Shown one piece after another: positions 29,732 through 40,724 of a stretch of 64,000 nt of DNA (position 1 is the stretch's first letter; each line of letters opens with the position of its first letter). Source of the DNA: Aureimonas altamirensis. GTDB taxonomy: Bacteria > Pseudomonadota > Alphaproteobacteria > Rhizobiales > Rhizobiaceae. The stretch covers positions 1 to 64,000 of the forward strand of contig NZ_BBWQ01000012.1 of assembly GCF_001463885.1 (NCBI RefSeq), written 5' to 3'. The notes under the pieces are model-generated. The model saw nothing but the letters and a program-made list of their open reading frames with translations, was not told where the DNA came from and ran no database searches. The position numbers and the translations under genes were made by a program.

Positions 29732-30370
29732 TCAGGCGCGCGCCAGCATGAGCTTGACGGCGAATGCCGAGAACACCGAGGCAAAGAGCCAATCGAGCGC
29801 ACGGGACGCCTTGGGGCTGCGGCGCAGCAGCAGCGCCACGCGGTCGGCCATCAGGATGACGCCGATGCAGACGCACAGTCCGATGGCAACGAACATGAGG
29901 CCGAGAAAGGCCAGCTTCGCGGCGGCGTGCGGATCGCTGGCAGCGACGAACTGCGGCAGGAATGTCAGGAAGAACAGGATGACCTTCGGGTTGAGAAGGT
30001 TGACCGCAAGGCCGGCACGCCAGTTGCGGCTGAAGCCCAGATAGGTCGATCTGCCCGATGCGATGGCCGGAGCCGATCCGTTGCGCACGGCCTGTACCGC
30101 CAGGAAGATCAGATAGGCGACGCCCGCCAGCTTCAGCACGGCAAACGCCTTGGGCGAGGCCGCCAGCAGGGCCGCAAGGCCCAGCGCCACAAGGGCCGTA
30201 TGGATCATGATTCCGGTGAGGGCGCCGAACATGCAGGCGAAGCCGGCCTTGCGCCCCTGTGCGATGGTGCGCGACAGGAACAGGACCATGTCCGGGCCGG
30301 GCGTAACGGCCAGCACGAAAGAGGCGACGGCAAAGCTGGCAAGCGCGGTTGCATCGGGAATGAAGGTCAT
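29732..30370 (-). CDS. LysE/RhtB family amino-acid exporter
   Basis: A 212-residue, six-helix exporter of amino acids or homoserine-lactone-like compounds. The family stretch AVTPGPDMVLFLSRTIAQGRKAG lies near the N-terminus, and NWRAGLAVNLLNPKVILFFLTFLPQFV in the middle. Start at ATG 30370 (MTFIPDA) is chosen; an alternative ATG at 30385 adds five residues. It converges on the GST gene with four bases between stops and diverges from argG. Substrate cannot be determined. Confidence 0.9.
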   Translation of the reverse strand: MTFIPDATALASFAVASFVLAVTPGPDMVLFLSRTIAQGRKAGFACMFGALTGIMIHTALVALGLAALLAASPKAFAVLKLAGVAYLIFLAVQAVRNGSAPAIASGRSTYLGFSRNWRAGLAVNLLNPKVILFFLTFLPQFVAASDPHAAAKLAFLGLMFVAIGLCVCIGVILMADRVALLLRRSPKASRALDWLFASVFSAFAVKLMLARA

Positions 30371-30504
30371 GACGGCGTGGTCCATCGGCTGTGACGGCGC
30401 CCTTGTAGACCCTTCATCGCCCGCACTCCACGGCTTTCCTCCGGCCCGCATCTCCTGTAGAGCGCATGGCCATGATCTGCGACGACACAAGGAAAGTGAG
30501 CAGC

Positions 30505-31722
<1,218 letters not shown>

Positions 31723-31742
31723 ACGGCATAAGCCCCTTATGC

Positions 31743-31770
31743 GATGGGCCCGGCGCCAGCCGGGCCCATC
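31743..31770. terminator. Inverted repeat between argG and the lactate permease gene
   Basis: A perfect 12-base-pair stem: GATGGGCCCGGC against GCCGGGCCCATC with a GCCA loop, between two converging genes. There is no T-tract on the plus side, so it is probably a bidirectional terminator or a transcript-end stabiliser. Confidence 0.65.
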
Positions 31771-31784
31771 GACAGCACGGCCGG

Positions 31785-33500
31785 TCAGTGAGCCGGCGCC
31801 GCCTCGATGATAACGTCCGGCACCAGCGCGGTGAACGGCGGCACATAGGCCTGCAACGTCACCAGAAGCCCCACAAGCACGGCCAGCACGATCGAGTGCA
31901 TGAAGACGTAGCGCAGGATGGGCCCTTCGCCGTTCTTCCAGCCGGTAGCGGTCGACGCGACGACGATGGACTGGGCATCGATCATCTTGCCCATGACGCC
32001 GCCCGACGAATTGGCCGAGGCCATCAGGACGGGGTTGAGGCCAAGCTGCTCCGCCGTGATGCGCTGCAGCCCGCCGAACAGCACGTTGGATGCCGTGTCG
32101 GACCCTGTCAGCGCCACGCCCAGCCAGCCGAGCATGGTGCCGAACAGCGGATAGAAGACGCCCGTATGCGCGAAGGCCAGGCCCATCGTGGCGTCGAGGC
32201 CCGAATAGCGGGTCAGGTATCCGAGCGCGAGCATGATGGCGATGGTCAGAAGCGAAAAGCGCACGCGCCAGATCGTCTGGAAATAGATGCCCACCAGCCG
32301 CGCCGGTGAGAAGCCCATCGCGAAGCCGCCGACGATGGCAGCAAGTAGAATGCCCGTTCCCGTCATCGACAGATAATTGAGGTTGAAGATTGCCGGCTCG
32401 ATCACCGGGGCCGCCACGACCGGCGGAACCTTCTGGATGGTATTGTGCAGGCCCTCGAACGGCACCTTCACGATATGCATGCCATCGAGGGCGGCCTTGA
32501 CCGACGGGATGCCCCACAGAAAAACGAAGACGGTCAGGACGGCCCAGGGCATCCAGGCGCGCAGGACGGCCGGGCGGTCGTAGCTTTTCGTCGTGTCGAT
32601 GGCCGCTTCCGGGCCGATGCCGGCCGCGACGCGTGCATCTTCCTCGGCCTTGGCATGGCCGAGAAGCGCCGTCGACGTCCAGATGCGCTTCGGCTTCCAG
32701 ACCCGCAAAAACAGCACCAGCGCAACCATGGAGCAGATGGCCGCCACGATATCGACCAGCCAGGGGCCATGGAAATTGGAAACGAGATATTGCGGTACGG
32801 CGAAGGAAACGCCGCAGACCAGGATGGCGGGCCAGATCTCCATCATGCCGCGCCAGCCGGCAAAGGCCCAGATGAGCCAGAACGGAACGAGCAGCGAAAA
32901 GAAGGGAAGCTGCCGCCCAATCATGGCCGACAGCTCCAGGAGATCGAGCCCGGTGACGGCCGACAAGGCGATCACGGGCGTCCCGAGTGCGCCGAAAGCC
33001 ACCGGGGCGGTATTGGCGATCAGCGATAGGCCCGAGGCCGCAAGCGGCGAAAAGCCGAGGCCGATCAGCAGCGCGGCGGTAACGGCGACCGGTGTGCCGA
33101 AGCCGGCCGCGCCCTCGAAGAAGGCGCCGAACGAGAATGCGATCAGCAAGAGCTGCAGCCGCCGGTCATCGCTGACACTGGCGATGGAATTCTGCAGCAC
33201 CACCGACGACCCGTTCTCGACCGTCAGGCGGTGGAGGAAGATGATGTTGAGGACAATCCAGCCGATGGGCATCAGGCCGTAGGCGGCGCCGAAGCCGGCG
33301 GCCAGCGCGGCCTTCTCGGCCGGCATGCCGAATGCCAGTATCGAAATGGCCAGGGCGGCGATCAGGCCGCACCCTGCCGCGATATGGGCGCGCAGATGAA
33401 AGACGCCGAGCCCGACGAGCATCACGACGACCGGTATGGCCGCCAGTATGAAAGAAATCGGCAGGCTGCCGAACGGATCGTAGTTCTGATCCCAGATCAT
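31785..33500 (-). CDS. L-lactate permease (LctP family)
   Basis: A 571-residue, 12-14 helix permease of the lactate/glycolate LctP family. The family region FSFGAFFEGAAGFGTPVAVTAALLIGLGF and the C-terminal GVALTGSDTASNVLFGGLQ...LMASANSSGGVMGKMI are unmistakable. The start is ATG 33500 (MIWDQNYDPFG), preceded by GGAGGGG; the frame remains open 23 codons further upstream, but homology begins here. No lactate dehydrogenase or regulator gene lies beside it, so lactate versus glycolate preference is open. Confidence 0.94.
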   Translation of the reverse strand: MIWDQNYDPFGSLPISFILAAIPVVVMLVGLGVFHLRAHIAAGCGLIAALAISILAFGMPAEKAALAAGFGAAYGLMPIGWIVLNIIFLHRLTVENGSSVVLQNSIASVSDDRRLQLLLIAFSFGAFFEGAAGFGTPVAVTAALLIGLGFSPLAASGLSLIANTAPVAFGALGTPVIALSAVTGLDLLELSAMIGRQLPFFSLLVPFWLIWAFAGWRGMMEIWPAILVCGVSFAVPQYLVSNFHGPWLVDIVAAICSMVALVLFLRVWKPKRIWTSTALLGHAKAEEDARVAAGIGPEAAIDTTKSYDRPAVLRAWMPWAVLTVFVFLWGIPSVKAALDGMHIVKVPFEGLHNTIQKVPPVVAAPVIEPAIFNLNYLSMTGTGILLAAIVGGFAMGFSPARLVGIYFQTIWRVRFSLLTIAIMLALGYLTRYSGLDATMGLAFAHTGVFYPLFGTMLGWLGVALTGSDTASNVLFGGLQRITAEQLGLNPVLMASANSSGGVMGKMIDAQSIVVASTATGWKNGEGPILRYVFMHSIVLAVLVGLLVTLQAYVPPFTALVPDVIIEAAPAH

Positions 33501-33666
33501 GTCCCCTCCCCAAGGTTGCGGCAAAAACCACCGCCACAATTTGGTGGAATGGAATGACGTTTTAGTCAACGGGCCGTGACCGACATGTCATCCCGTTCGC
33601 GACCCCGCTTCAAACCGGCGGCCGGCATGCCCACATATCGGGAAAGATAAATCCAAGGTTGAAGCG

Positions 33667-34648
<982 letters not shown>

Positions 34649-34674
<26 letters not shown>

Positions 34675-35851
34675 CCGAGGGACTGCGCAGGGCAAGATAG
34701 GCGGCGATGGCCACGCAGGCGAAGGCCGGGATGATGGTGCGCACGGCCAGGACAGGGTCGGGTATGGCGGCCGCGATCAGGCCGCCGAGCAGCCCTGCGC
34801 CCATCTGCATGAAGCCCATCATGGCGGCGGCGGAGCCGGCGATCCCCGGAAACGGGGCCAGCGCCGCCGTCGTCATGGCGGGCATCACGAAGCCGATGCC
34901 GAAGGCATAGAGGCCGATGGGTATCATCACCTCGATGTAACCCGGCGCGCGCAGCGACAGGACCAGCAGCAGCAGCAACCCGCCGAGGCCGATGGCGAAG
35001 AGACCGGGCGCAACGAGCCGCTCCGCCGGCATCCAGCGCATCGACAGCCGCGTCAGCGACGAGCCGAGGAAGAACATTCCGGATTGGGCCAGCATGCCGA
35101 TACCGAACTGCTGCGGCGTCAACCCCGCATGGTCGATCAGCACGAAGGGCAGGATCGTCGCCCAGGTGTAGAGCGCCCCGACAGATCCGCCGAGGACGAG
35201 GCAGCAGCACAGGAAGGTGCGGCTGCTTATCAGCTCGCCATAGGCAGACAGGATGGCGCGGGGCTGCAGCATGGCGGGGTTGGGCGTTGTCGTCTCGCGC
35301 ATGGCGCCGAGCACGATGCCGATGACGGCAATGCCGAAGAACAGCATGACCACGAAGATGGCGTGCCAGCCCGCCAGCGCCAGGGTAAAGCCGCCGATGG
35401 TGGGCGCGATGGCGGGGCCCAGCGCCAGGATCATGCCGATGGTGCTCATGATGCGCGAAGACGCCTCGCCGGTGAACTGGTCGCGCACGATGGCACGCGC
35501 CGTCGCAACCCCGACGGATGCCCCCACCCCCTGCAGCAGACGCGCCGCAAGCAACCATCCGATGGTGGGCGCCAGTACGGCGACGAGCGCTCCGGCGATA
35601 TAGAGGATCATGAAGATGACGGTTGTCCGGCGGCGCCCCAGCGCATCGGACAGCGGCCCGCAGACAAGCTGGGTGACGGCGAAGCCGGCGAAATACAGCG
35701 TCAGGGACAGCTTCACCAGGGCCGGGTCGGTGCCGAAGGCGCGCACCAGCTCCGGCATGGCGGGCGTATAGAGCGCCATGGAAATGGGGCCGATGGCTAC
35801 CAGAAGCGCGCCGATGACACTCGTCCGCGCCTCGGACATGCGGCCTTTCAT
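34649..35851 (-). CDS. Bcr/CflA-type multidrug efflux MFS transporter
   Basis: A 400-residue drug:H+ antiporter of the DHA1 Bcr/CflA family. The motif A region [26 protein letters not shown] follows helix 2, with [19 protein letters not shown] and motif C-like [11 protein letters not shown], both typical. It starts six bases after the MarR gene stop and is therefore very probably cotranscribed with, and controlled by, that repressor. The 3' end overlaps the flavin oxidoreductase gene by 26 bases. An internal ATG four codons in is an alternative start. Confidence 0.92.
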
Positions 35852-35856
35852 GCTGG

Positions 35857-36360
35857 TCAGGCGTCCGGGCGTCCGGTCAGGTCTTCCGGTTTCGACAGGT
35901 CGAGGCTGCCCAGCAGATCCGGGTCGCTCGTCAGGTTCGAGCGAATGCCGATCAGCGCCTTGACGCAGGCGCGCATGGTTTCTTCGTCGATATCGCGGGT
36001 CGCTTCGTCGTACACCCTCTGAAACAGCGGGCTCAGTTGCTCCATCAGCCGGGCCGCCTCATCCGTCGGATGGATGATCTTGGCGCGCCGGTCGGTGCGG
36101 TCGACCTCGCGGCGGATCAGGCCGCGCGCCTCCAGCCTGTCGAGATAGGCCGACAGCGTCATCGGCTCTATGCCCATCCGCTCCGCCAGCACCGCCTGCC
36201 TGGACCCGCAATACCGCAGCGCGTGGCCCAACGTGCGCACTTCCCCCGGCGTCAGCCCGCTGCCGCTTTCGGCGATGGTGCGTTCGAACGCCTGCCGATA
36301 AAGCCGCGCACCATCCGATAGAAGGAAGGCTAGGGTGTTGCCGGAGGTAAAATGAGTCAC
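35857..36360 (-). CDS. MarR-family transcriptional regulator
   Basis: A 167-residue winged-helix regulator. The DNA-binding segment is GSRQAVLAERMGIEPMTLSAYLDRLEARGLIRREVDRTDRRAKIIHPTDEA, with the wing Asp-Arg pair of MarR proteins. The start appears to be GTG 36360 (MTHFTSGNTLAF), preceded by AGGTCGCTC. It heads a two-gene unit with the Bcr/CflA efflux pump and faces an M3 peptidase gene across 139 bases that contain CTAACTGATAG and CTATCA elements, a plausible operator. Ligand unknown. Confidence 0.93.
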   Translation of the reverse strand: MTHFTSGNTLAFLLSDGARLYRQAFERTIAESGSGLTPGEVRTLGHALRYCGSRQAVLAERMGIEPMTLSAYLDRLEARGLIRREVDRTDRRAKIIHPTDEAARLMEQLSPLFQRVYDEATRDIDEETMRACVKALIGIRSNLTSDPDLLGSLDLSKPEDLTGRPDA

Positions 36361-36445
36361 GAGCGACCTTTCCTGTGTTTGCCCGACCGGCCCGTCGAAC
36401 CACCGGCCGATCGCCGGCAGGTCTTTCCACTATCCATGGCCATCC

Positions 36446-36485
36446 CTAACTGATAGCGCAAATGCAGCCTGTGCAGGAACTATCA
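36446..36485. promoter_or_regulatory. Candidate MarR operator region
   Basis: CTAACTGATAG (36446-36456) and an inverted CTATCA (36480-36485), separated by about two helical turns, lie between the divergent MarR and M3 peptidase genes. MarR proteins usually bind such short inverted repeats near their own promoter. Inference from position and symmetry only. Confidence 0.35.
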
Positions 36486-36499
36486 TTTCGAGGCCACCC

Positions 36500-38554
36500 T
36501 TGAACACACCACACGCCTTAAGTCCATTCGACGCGTCCGCCTTCGATTTCGATGGGGCAGCCGGCCTCCCGGACTTCTCGAAGCTTGCCGCCGATCGCTT
36601 CGAACCGGCCTTTGAAGCTGCCATGGCCCGCCATGCCGACGAGATTTCCGCCATCGCCGATGCGGACGCACCGGCCAGCTTCGACAATACCGTCGCGGCC
36701 ATGGAGCGCGCCGGCGGTCTCTTGCGGCGCGTATCGGCCACCTTCCATGCGCTGGCCGGCGCCAATACCGACGATGCACTGCAGGCGGTGGAGCGCGCCG
36801 TGTCGCCCCGCCTCTCGCGCCATTTCTCGGCCATCTCGCTGAACGCGGCGCTGTTTGCGCGGATCGACGCGCTTTACGAGGCACGCGATACGCTGGGCCT
36901 CGACGCGGAGTCGCTGCGGCTGCTGGAGCGGATGCATCTTAGCTTCGTGCGCAGCGGCGCGCGGCTGGTCGGCGGCGACCGCGACCGGCTGGCCGCCATC
37001 AACGCACGGCTGTCGGAGCTCGGCACCGCCTTTTCGCAGAACGTCCTTGCCGACGAGAAATCCTACGCCTTGCCCGTACCGGACGCGGCGCTGGACGGCC
37101 TGCCGGCCTGGCTGGTGGCCGCGATGGCCGAGGCCGCCGAAGAGCGCGGGACCACCGGTCACGTCGTGACGCTGTCCCGCTCCCTGATCGTGCCCTTCCT
37201 GACCTATTGCCGCGACCGCGCCTTGCGCGAAACGGCCTTCGCCGCCTGGACGGCCCGGGGCGCGCATGACGGCCCGCACGACAACCGGCCGATCATGGCC
37301 GAGACGCTGCGCCTGCGCGCCGAAAAGGCGCATCTGCTGGGCTATGACAGCTTTGCGGCCTTCAAGCTGGCGGACAGCATGGCCAAAACGCCGGATGCCG
37401 TGCGCACGCTGCTGACGAGCGTGTGGGACAAGGCGCGCGTCCGCGCGCAAGCGGATGCGCAGGCACTGGCCGCGCTGGCGGCGGCGGAGGGCGACAACGC
37501 CGCCCTCGCCCCATCCGACTGGCGCTATTATGCGGAGCGGCGGCGACAGGCGGAATTCTCCTTCGACGAGGGCGCGTTGAAGCCCTACTTCCAGCTCGAC
37601 CGGATGATCGAGGCGTCGTTCGACGTTGCCAACCGGCTGTTCGGCCTGACATTCGAGCGCGTCGAGGATGCGCAAGCATGGCACCCCGACGCGCGCGTCT
37701 GGCGGGTGCTGCGCGCCGATGGCTCGACGCTCGGCATCTTCATCGGCGACTACTTCGCCCGTTCCTCCAAGCGGTCCGGCGCCTGGATGAGCGCGCTGCG
37801 CGGCCAGGACAAGCTGGATGGCGGGCATACGCCCATCATCTACAACATCTGCAACTTCGCCAAACCGGCGAAGGGCCAGCCGGCGCTTCTGTCGATGGAC
37901 GACGCGCGCACCCTGTTCCACGAATTCGGCCATGCGCTGCACGGCCTCCTTTCCGACGTGACATGGCCATCGCTGGCTGGAACGGCCGTCTCCCGCGATT
38001 TCGTAGAACTGCCTTCGCAACTCTACGAGCATTGGCTGGGCGTGCCGCAGGTGCTGGAAAAGCATGCCCTGCATGTCGACACCGGTCAGCCGCTGCCCGC
38101 CGACCTGTTGAGCCGCATGGAGGAAACGCGCAATTTCGACGCCGGCTTCGACACGGTGGAGTTCACCGCCTCGGCGCTGGTGGACCTTGCGCTCCACGAA
38201 TTGCCGGAGGCCCCGCAGGACGCGGTCGCGGCCGAGGCCGAGGTGCTGGCACGGATCGGCATGCCGGACGCCATCGTGATGCGCCACCGGTCGCCGCATT
38301 TCGCGCATGTCTTCTCGGGCGACGGCTACGCGTCGGGCTATTATTCCTACATGTGGTCGGAAGTGCTCGACGCCGACGCCTTCGAGGCGTTCACCGAAAC
38401 GGGCGACCCATTCGACCCCGAAATGGCGCAAAGCCTGCTGCGGAACATCTACTCGGCCGGCAACAGCCGCCCGGCGGACGTGCTGTATCAGGCCTTCCGG
38501 GGGCGCATGCCGGATGCCGGCGCGCTGATGCGCAAGCGGGGCCTTGCGGCCTGA
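36500..38554 (+). CDS. M3 family metallopeptidase (oligopeptidase A / Dcp type)
   Basis: A zinc oligopeptidase of 684 residues degrading short peptides in the cytoplasm or periplasm; no signal peptide is visible. The zinc motif FHEFGHALHG gives His474, Glu475 and His478. The downstream glutamate ligand region is RDFVELPSQLYEHWL and the substrate loop HRSPHFAHVFSGDGYASGYYSYMWSEV; both are M3A signatures. The start is TTG 36500 with GAGG six bases upstream; no in-frame ATG fits the conserved N-terminus. Confidence 0.94.
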   Translation: MNTPHALSPFDASAFDFDGAAGLPDFSKLAADRFEPAFEAAMARHADEISAIADADAPASFDNTVAAMERAGGLLRRVSATFHALAGANTDDALQAVERAVSPRLSRHFSAISLNAALFARIDALYEARDTLGLDAESLRLLERMHLSFVRSGARLVGGDRDRLAAINARLSELGTAFSQNVLADEKSYALPVPDAALDGLPAWLVAAMAEAAEERGTTGHVVTLSRSLIVPFLTYCRDRALRETAFAAWTARGAHDGPHDNRPIMAETLRLRAEKAHLLGYDSFAAFKLADSMAKTPDAVRTLLTSVWDKARVRAQADAQALAALAAAEGDNAALAPSDWRYYAERRRQAEFSFDEGALKPYFQLDRMIEASFDVANRLFGLTFERVEDAQAWHPDARVWRVLRADGSTLGIFIGDYFARSSKRSGAWMSALRGQDKLDGGHTPIIYNICNFAKPAKGQPALLSMDDARTLFHEFGHALHGLLSDVTWPSLAGTAVSRDFVELPSQLYEHWLGVPQVLEKHALHVDTGQPLPADLLSRMEETRNFDAGFDTVEFTASALVDLALHELPEAPQDAVAAEAEVLARIGMPDAIVMRHRSPHFAHVFSGDGYASGYYSYMWSEVLDADAFEAFTETGDPFDPEMAQSLLRNIYSAGNSRPADVLYQAFRGRMPDAGALMRKRGLAA

Positions 38555-38576
38555 CAGCATCTCCTTGGCGGCGACC

Positions 38577-38594
38577 CTTTCGCGGCTGCGAAAG
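38577..38594. promoter_or_regulatory. Palindrome CTTTCGC-N4-GCGAAAG upstream of typA
   Basis: Perfect 7-base arms with GGCT between, 22 bases after the M3 peptidase stop and about 110 bases ahead of typA. The core TTTCGC-N4-GCGAAA recurs exactly at 40631-40646 before metQ. It could be an operator, or a terminator stem for the peptidase (no T-tract follows). Confidence 0.45.
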
Positions 38595-38706
38595 ATAGTG
38601 TATAGGGACCGCCAAAGAATAGCGGCACAGTCTTGTCGAGGGTGCTTTCCCAGTGCGGGGAAGTGCCTTTGGTGTGCTTGAACCCCTTTTATCCGAGCGA
38701 GATCAC

Positions 38707-40539
38707 ATGAAGCTCCGCAATATCGCGATCATCGCGCACGTCGACCATGGAAAAACCACCCTCGTCGACAAGTTGCTCGCACAGTCCGGCTCCGTCCGCG
38801 AGAACCAGCGCGTCGAAGAGCGTGCGATGGACTCCAACGACCTCGAAAAAGAGCGCGGCATCACCATTCTCGCCAAGGCGACCTCGGTGGAGTGGAAAGA
38901 CACGCGCATCAACATCGTCGACACGCCGGGCCACGCCGATTTCGGCGGCGAGGTCGAGCGTATCCTGAACATGGTGGACGGCGCGGTCATCCTGGTCGAC
39001 GCATCGGAAGGCCCGATGCCGCAGACCAAGTTCGTGCTGTCCAAGGCGCTCAAGGTCGGTCTCAAGCCCATCGTGGCGATCAACAAGATCGACCGTCCGG
39101 ACGAGCGCCACGAAGAAGTGCTGAACGAAATCTTCGACCTGTTCGTCAATCTCGACGCAACGGAAGAGCAGCTCGACTTCCCCGTCCTTTACGGCTCGGG
39201 CCGCGGCGGCTGGATGGCCGATGCGCCCACCGGCCCGCAGGACCAGGGCTTGGCGCCGCTGTTCGACCTGATCCTCAAGCATGTTCCGGAGCCCAGCACG
39301 GCCGGCAAGGACGAGCCCTTCGAGATGATCGGCACCATCCTCGAGGCCAACCCGTTCCTCGGCCGCCTCATCACCGGGCGCATCCAGTCCGGTTCGATCC
39401 GCCCCAACCAGGCCGTCAAGGTTCTGGACCGCGAAGGCAAGCAGCTTGAAAGCGGCCGCATCTCCAAGATCCTGGCCTTCCGCGGCCTCGACCGCCAGCC
39501 CGTCGATTACGCCGAGGCAGGCGACATCGTCGCCATTGCCGGCCTGCAGAAGGGCACCGTCGCGGACACGTTCTGCGACCCGTCCGTGACCACCGCCCTG
39601 GAAGCCCAGCCGATCGACCCGCCGACCGTGACGATGTCGTTCATCGTCAACGACAGCCCGCTGGCCGGCACGGAAGGCGACAAGGTCACCAGCCGCGTCA
39701 TCCGCGACCGCCTGTTGAAGGAGGCCGAGGGCAACGTGGCCCTGAAGATCGAAGAGTCGGAAGACAAGGACTCGTTCTTCGTGTCCGGCCGCGGCGAGCT
39801 GCAGCTCGCGGTGCTGATCGAGACGATGCGCCGCGAAGGCTTCGAGATCGGCGTTTCGCGCCCGCGCGTCGTGATGCAGAAGGACGAGGCCACGGGCGAG
39901 ACGCTGGAGCCGATCGAGGAAGTCGTCATCGACGTCGACGAAGAGCATTCCGGCATCGTCGTGCAGAAGATGAGCGAGCGGAAGGCCGAGATGGTCGAGC
40001 TGCGCCCCTCGGGCGGCGGCCGCCAGCGTCTGGTGTTCCACGCGCCGACGCGCGGCCTGATCGGCTATCAGTCGGAGCTGCTGACCGATACGCGCGGCAC
40101 CGCGATCATGAACCGCCTGTTCCACTCCTATCAGCCGTACAAGGGCCCGCTGCCGGGCCGCACGAATGGCGTGCTGATCGCCAACGAGGCGGGCGAGGCC
40201 GTGGCCTACGCCATGTTCAACCTCGAGGATCGCGGCCCGATGGTGATCGACCCGGGCGTCAAGGTCTATGAGGGGATGATCATCGGCATCCACTCGCGCG
40301 ATAACGACCTCGAGGTCAACGTGCTGAAGGGCAAGAAGCTCACCAACATCCGCGCCGCCGGCAAGGATGAAGCCGTGAAGCTGACCCCGCCCATCCGCAT
40401 GACGCTGGACCGCGCCTTGTCCTGGATCCAGGACGACGAGCTGGTTGAAGTGACGCCGAAGAACATCCGCCTGCGCAAGCTGTATCTCGACCCGAACGAG
40501 CGCAAGCGCTTCGAGAAGAGCCGCAAGGCCGCTGCCTGA
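38707..40539 (+). CDS. typA: Translational GTPase TypA/BipA
   Basis: A 610-residue ribosome-binding GTPase for growth under stress and 50S assembly. G1 is AHVDHGKTTLV near 10-20, with switch II DTPGHADFGGE near 73-82 and NKIDRPDE for G4. Domains II, III and V follow and the C-terminal domain ends in KRKRFEKSRKAA-like basic residues. The start ATG 38707 (MKLRNIAIIAHVDHGKTT) matches the family; the frame is open 18 codons upstream from a GTG. A clean terminator follows. Confidence 0.97.
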   Translation: MKLRNIAIIAHVDHGKTTLVDKLLAQSGSVRENQRVEERAMDSNDLEKERGITILAKATSVEWKDTRINIVDTPGHADFGGEVERILNMVDGAVILVDASEGPMPQTKFVLSKALKVGLKPIVAINKIDRPDERHEEVLNEIFDLFVNLDATEEQLDFPVLYGSGRGGWMADAPTGPQDQGLAPLFDLILKHVPEPSTAGKDEPFEMIGTILEANPFLGRLITGRIQSGSIRPNQAVKVLDREGKQLESGRISKILAFRGLDRQPVDYAEAGDIVAIAGLQKGTVADTFCDPSVTTALEAQPIDPPTVTMSFIVNDSPLAGTEGDKVTSRVIRDRLLKEAEGNVALKIEESEDKDSFFVSGRGELQLAVLIETMRREGFEIGVSRPRVVMQKDEATGETLEPIEEVVIDVDEEHSGIVVQKMSERKAEMVELRPSGGGRQRLVFHAPTRGLIGYQSELLTDTRGTAIMNRLFHSYQPYKGPLPGRTNGVLIANEAGEAVAYAMFNLEDRGPMVIDPGVKVYEGMIIGIHSRDNDLEVNVLKGKKLTNIRAAGKDEAVKLTPPIRMTLDRALSWIQDDELVEVTPKNIRLRKLYLDPNERKRFEKSRKAAA

Positions 40540-40548
40540 CATCCCAAC

Positions 40549-40580
40549 GGCCCGGCTGCCTGAACGCAGCCGGGCCCTTT
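40549..40580 (+). terminator. Rho-independent terminator of typA
   Basis: A perfect 11-base-pair stem (GGCCCGGCTGC and GCAGCCGGGCC, loop CTGAAC) is followed by CTTTC. It begins ten bases after the typA stop. Confidence 0.8.
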
Positions 40581-40629
40581 CGGCCTTGTGATCGCAATTC
40601 AGGCATCCGGAGCCTGTTTTTTGCGCAGA

Positions 40630-40667
40630 ATTTCGCAAATGCGAAATGCCATGCTTTGCGTTGCGAA
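40630..40667. promoter_or_regulatory. Candidate operator of the metQNI operon
   Basis: A perfect palindrome with arms ATTTCGCA and TGCGAAAT (two-base spacer) occupies 40630-40647. A further TGCGAA half-site is at 40662-40667, 22 bases from the second arm, which is about two helical turns. This lies 58-95 bases ahead of the metQ ATG and past the typA terminator, where a regulator of methionine uptake would act. The regulator is not identifiable. No SAM riboswitch fold was recognised by eye. Confidence 0.5.
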
Positions 40668-40724
40668 TGCGCCATCGTCAGATTGGCCCGGAACGCAGAC
40701 GCAACGGCAACCCGGAATCACCAG

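Noticed and set aside
40580-40724. SAM riboswitch ahead of metQ
   Set aside because: I could not recognise the pseudoknot or four-way-junction layout of known SAM classes; the region is better described by palindromic half-sites.
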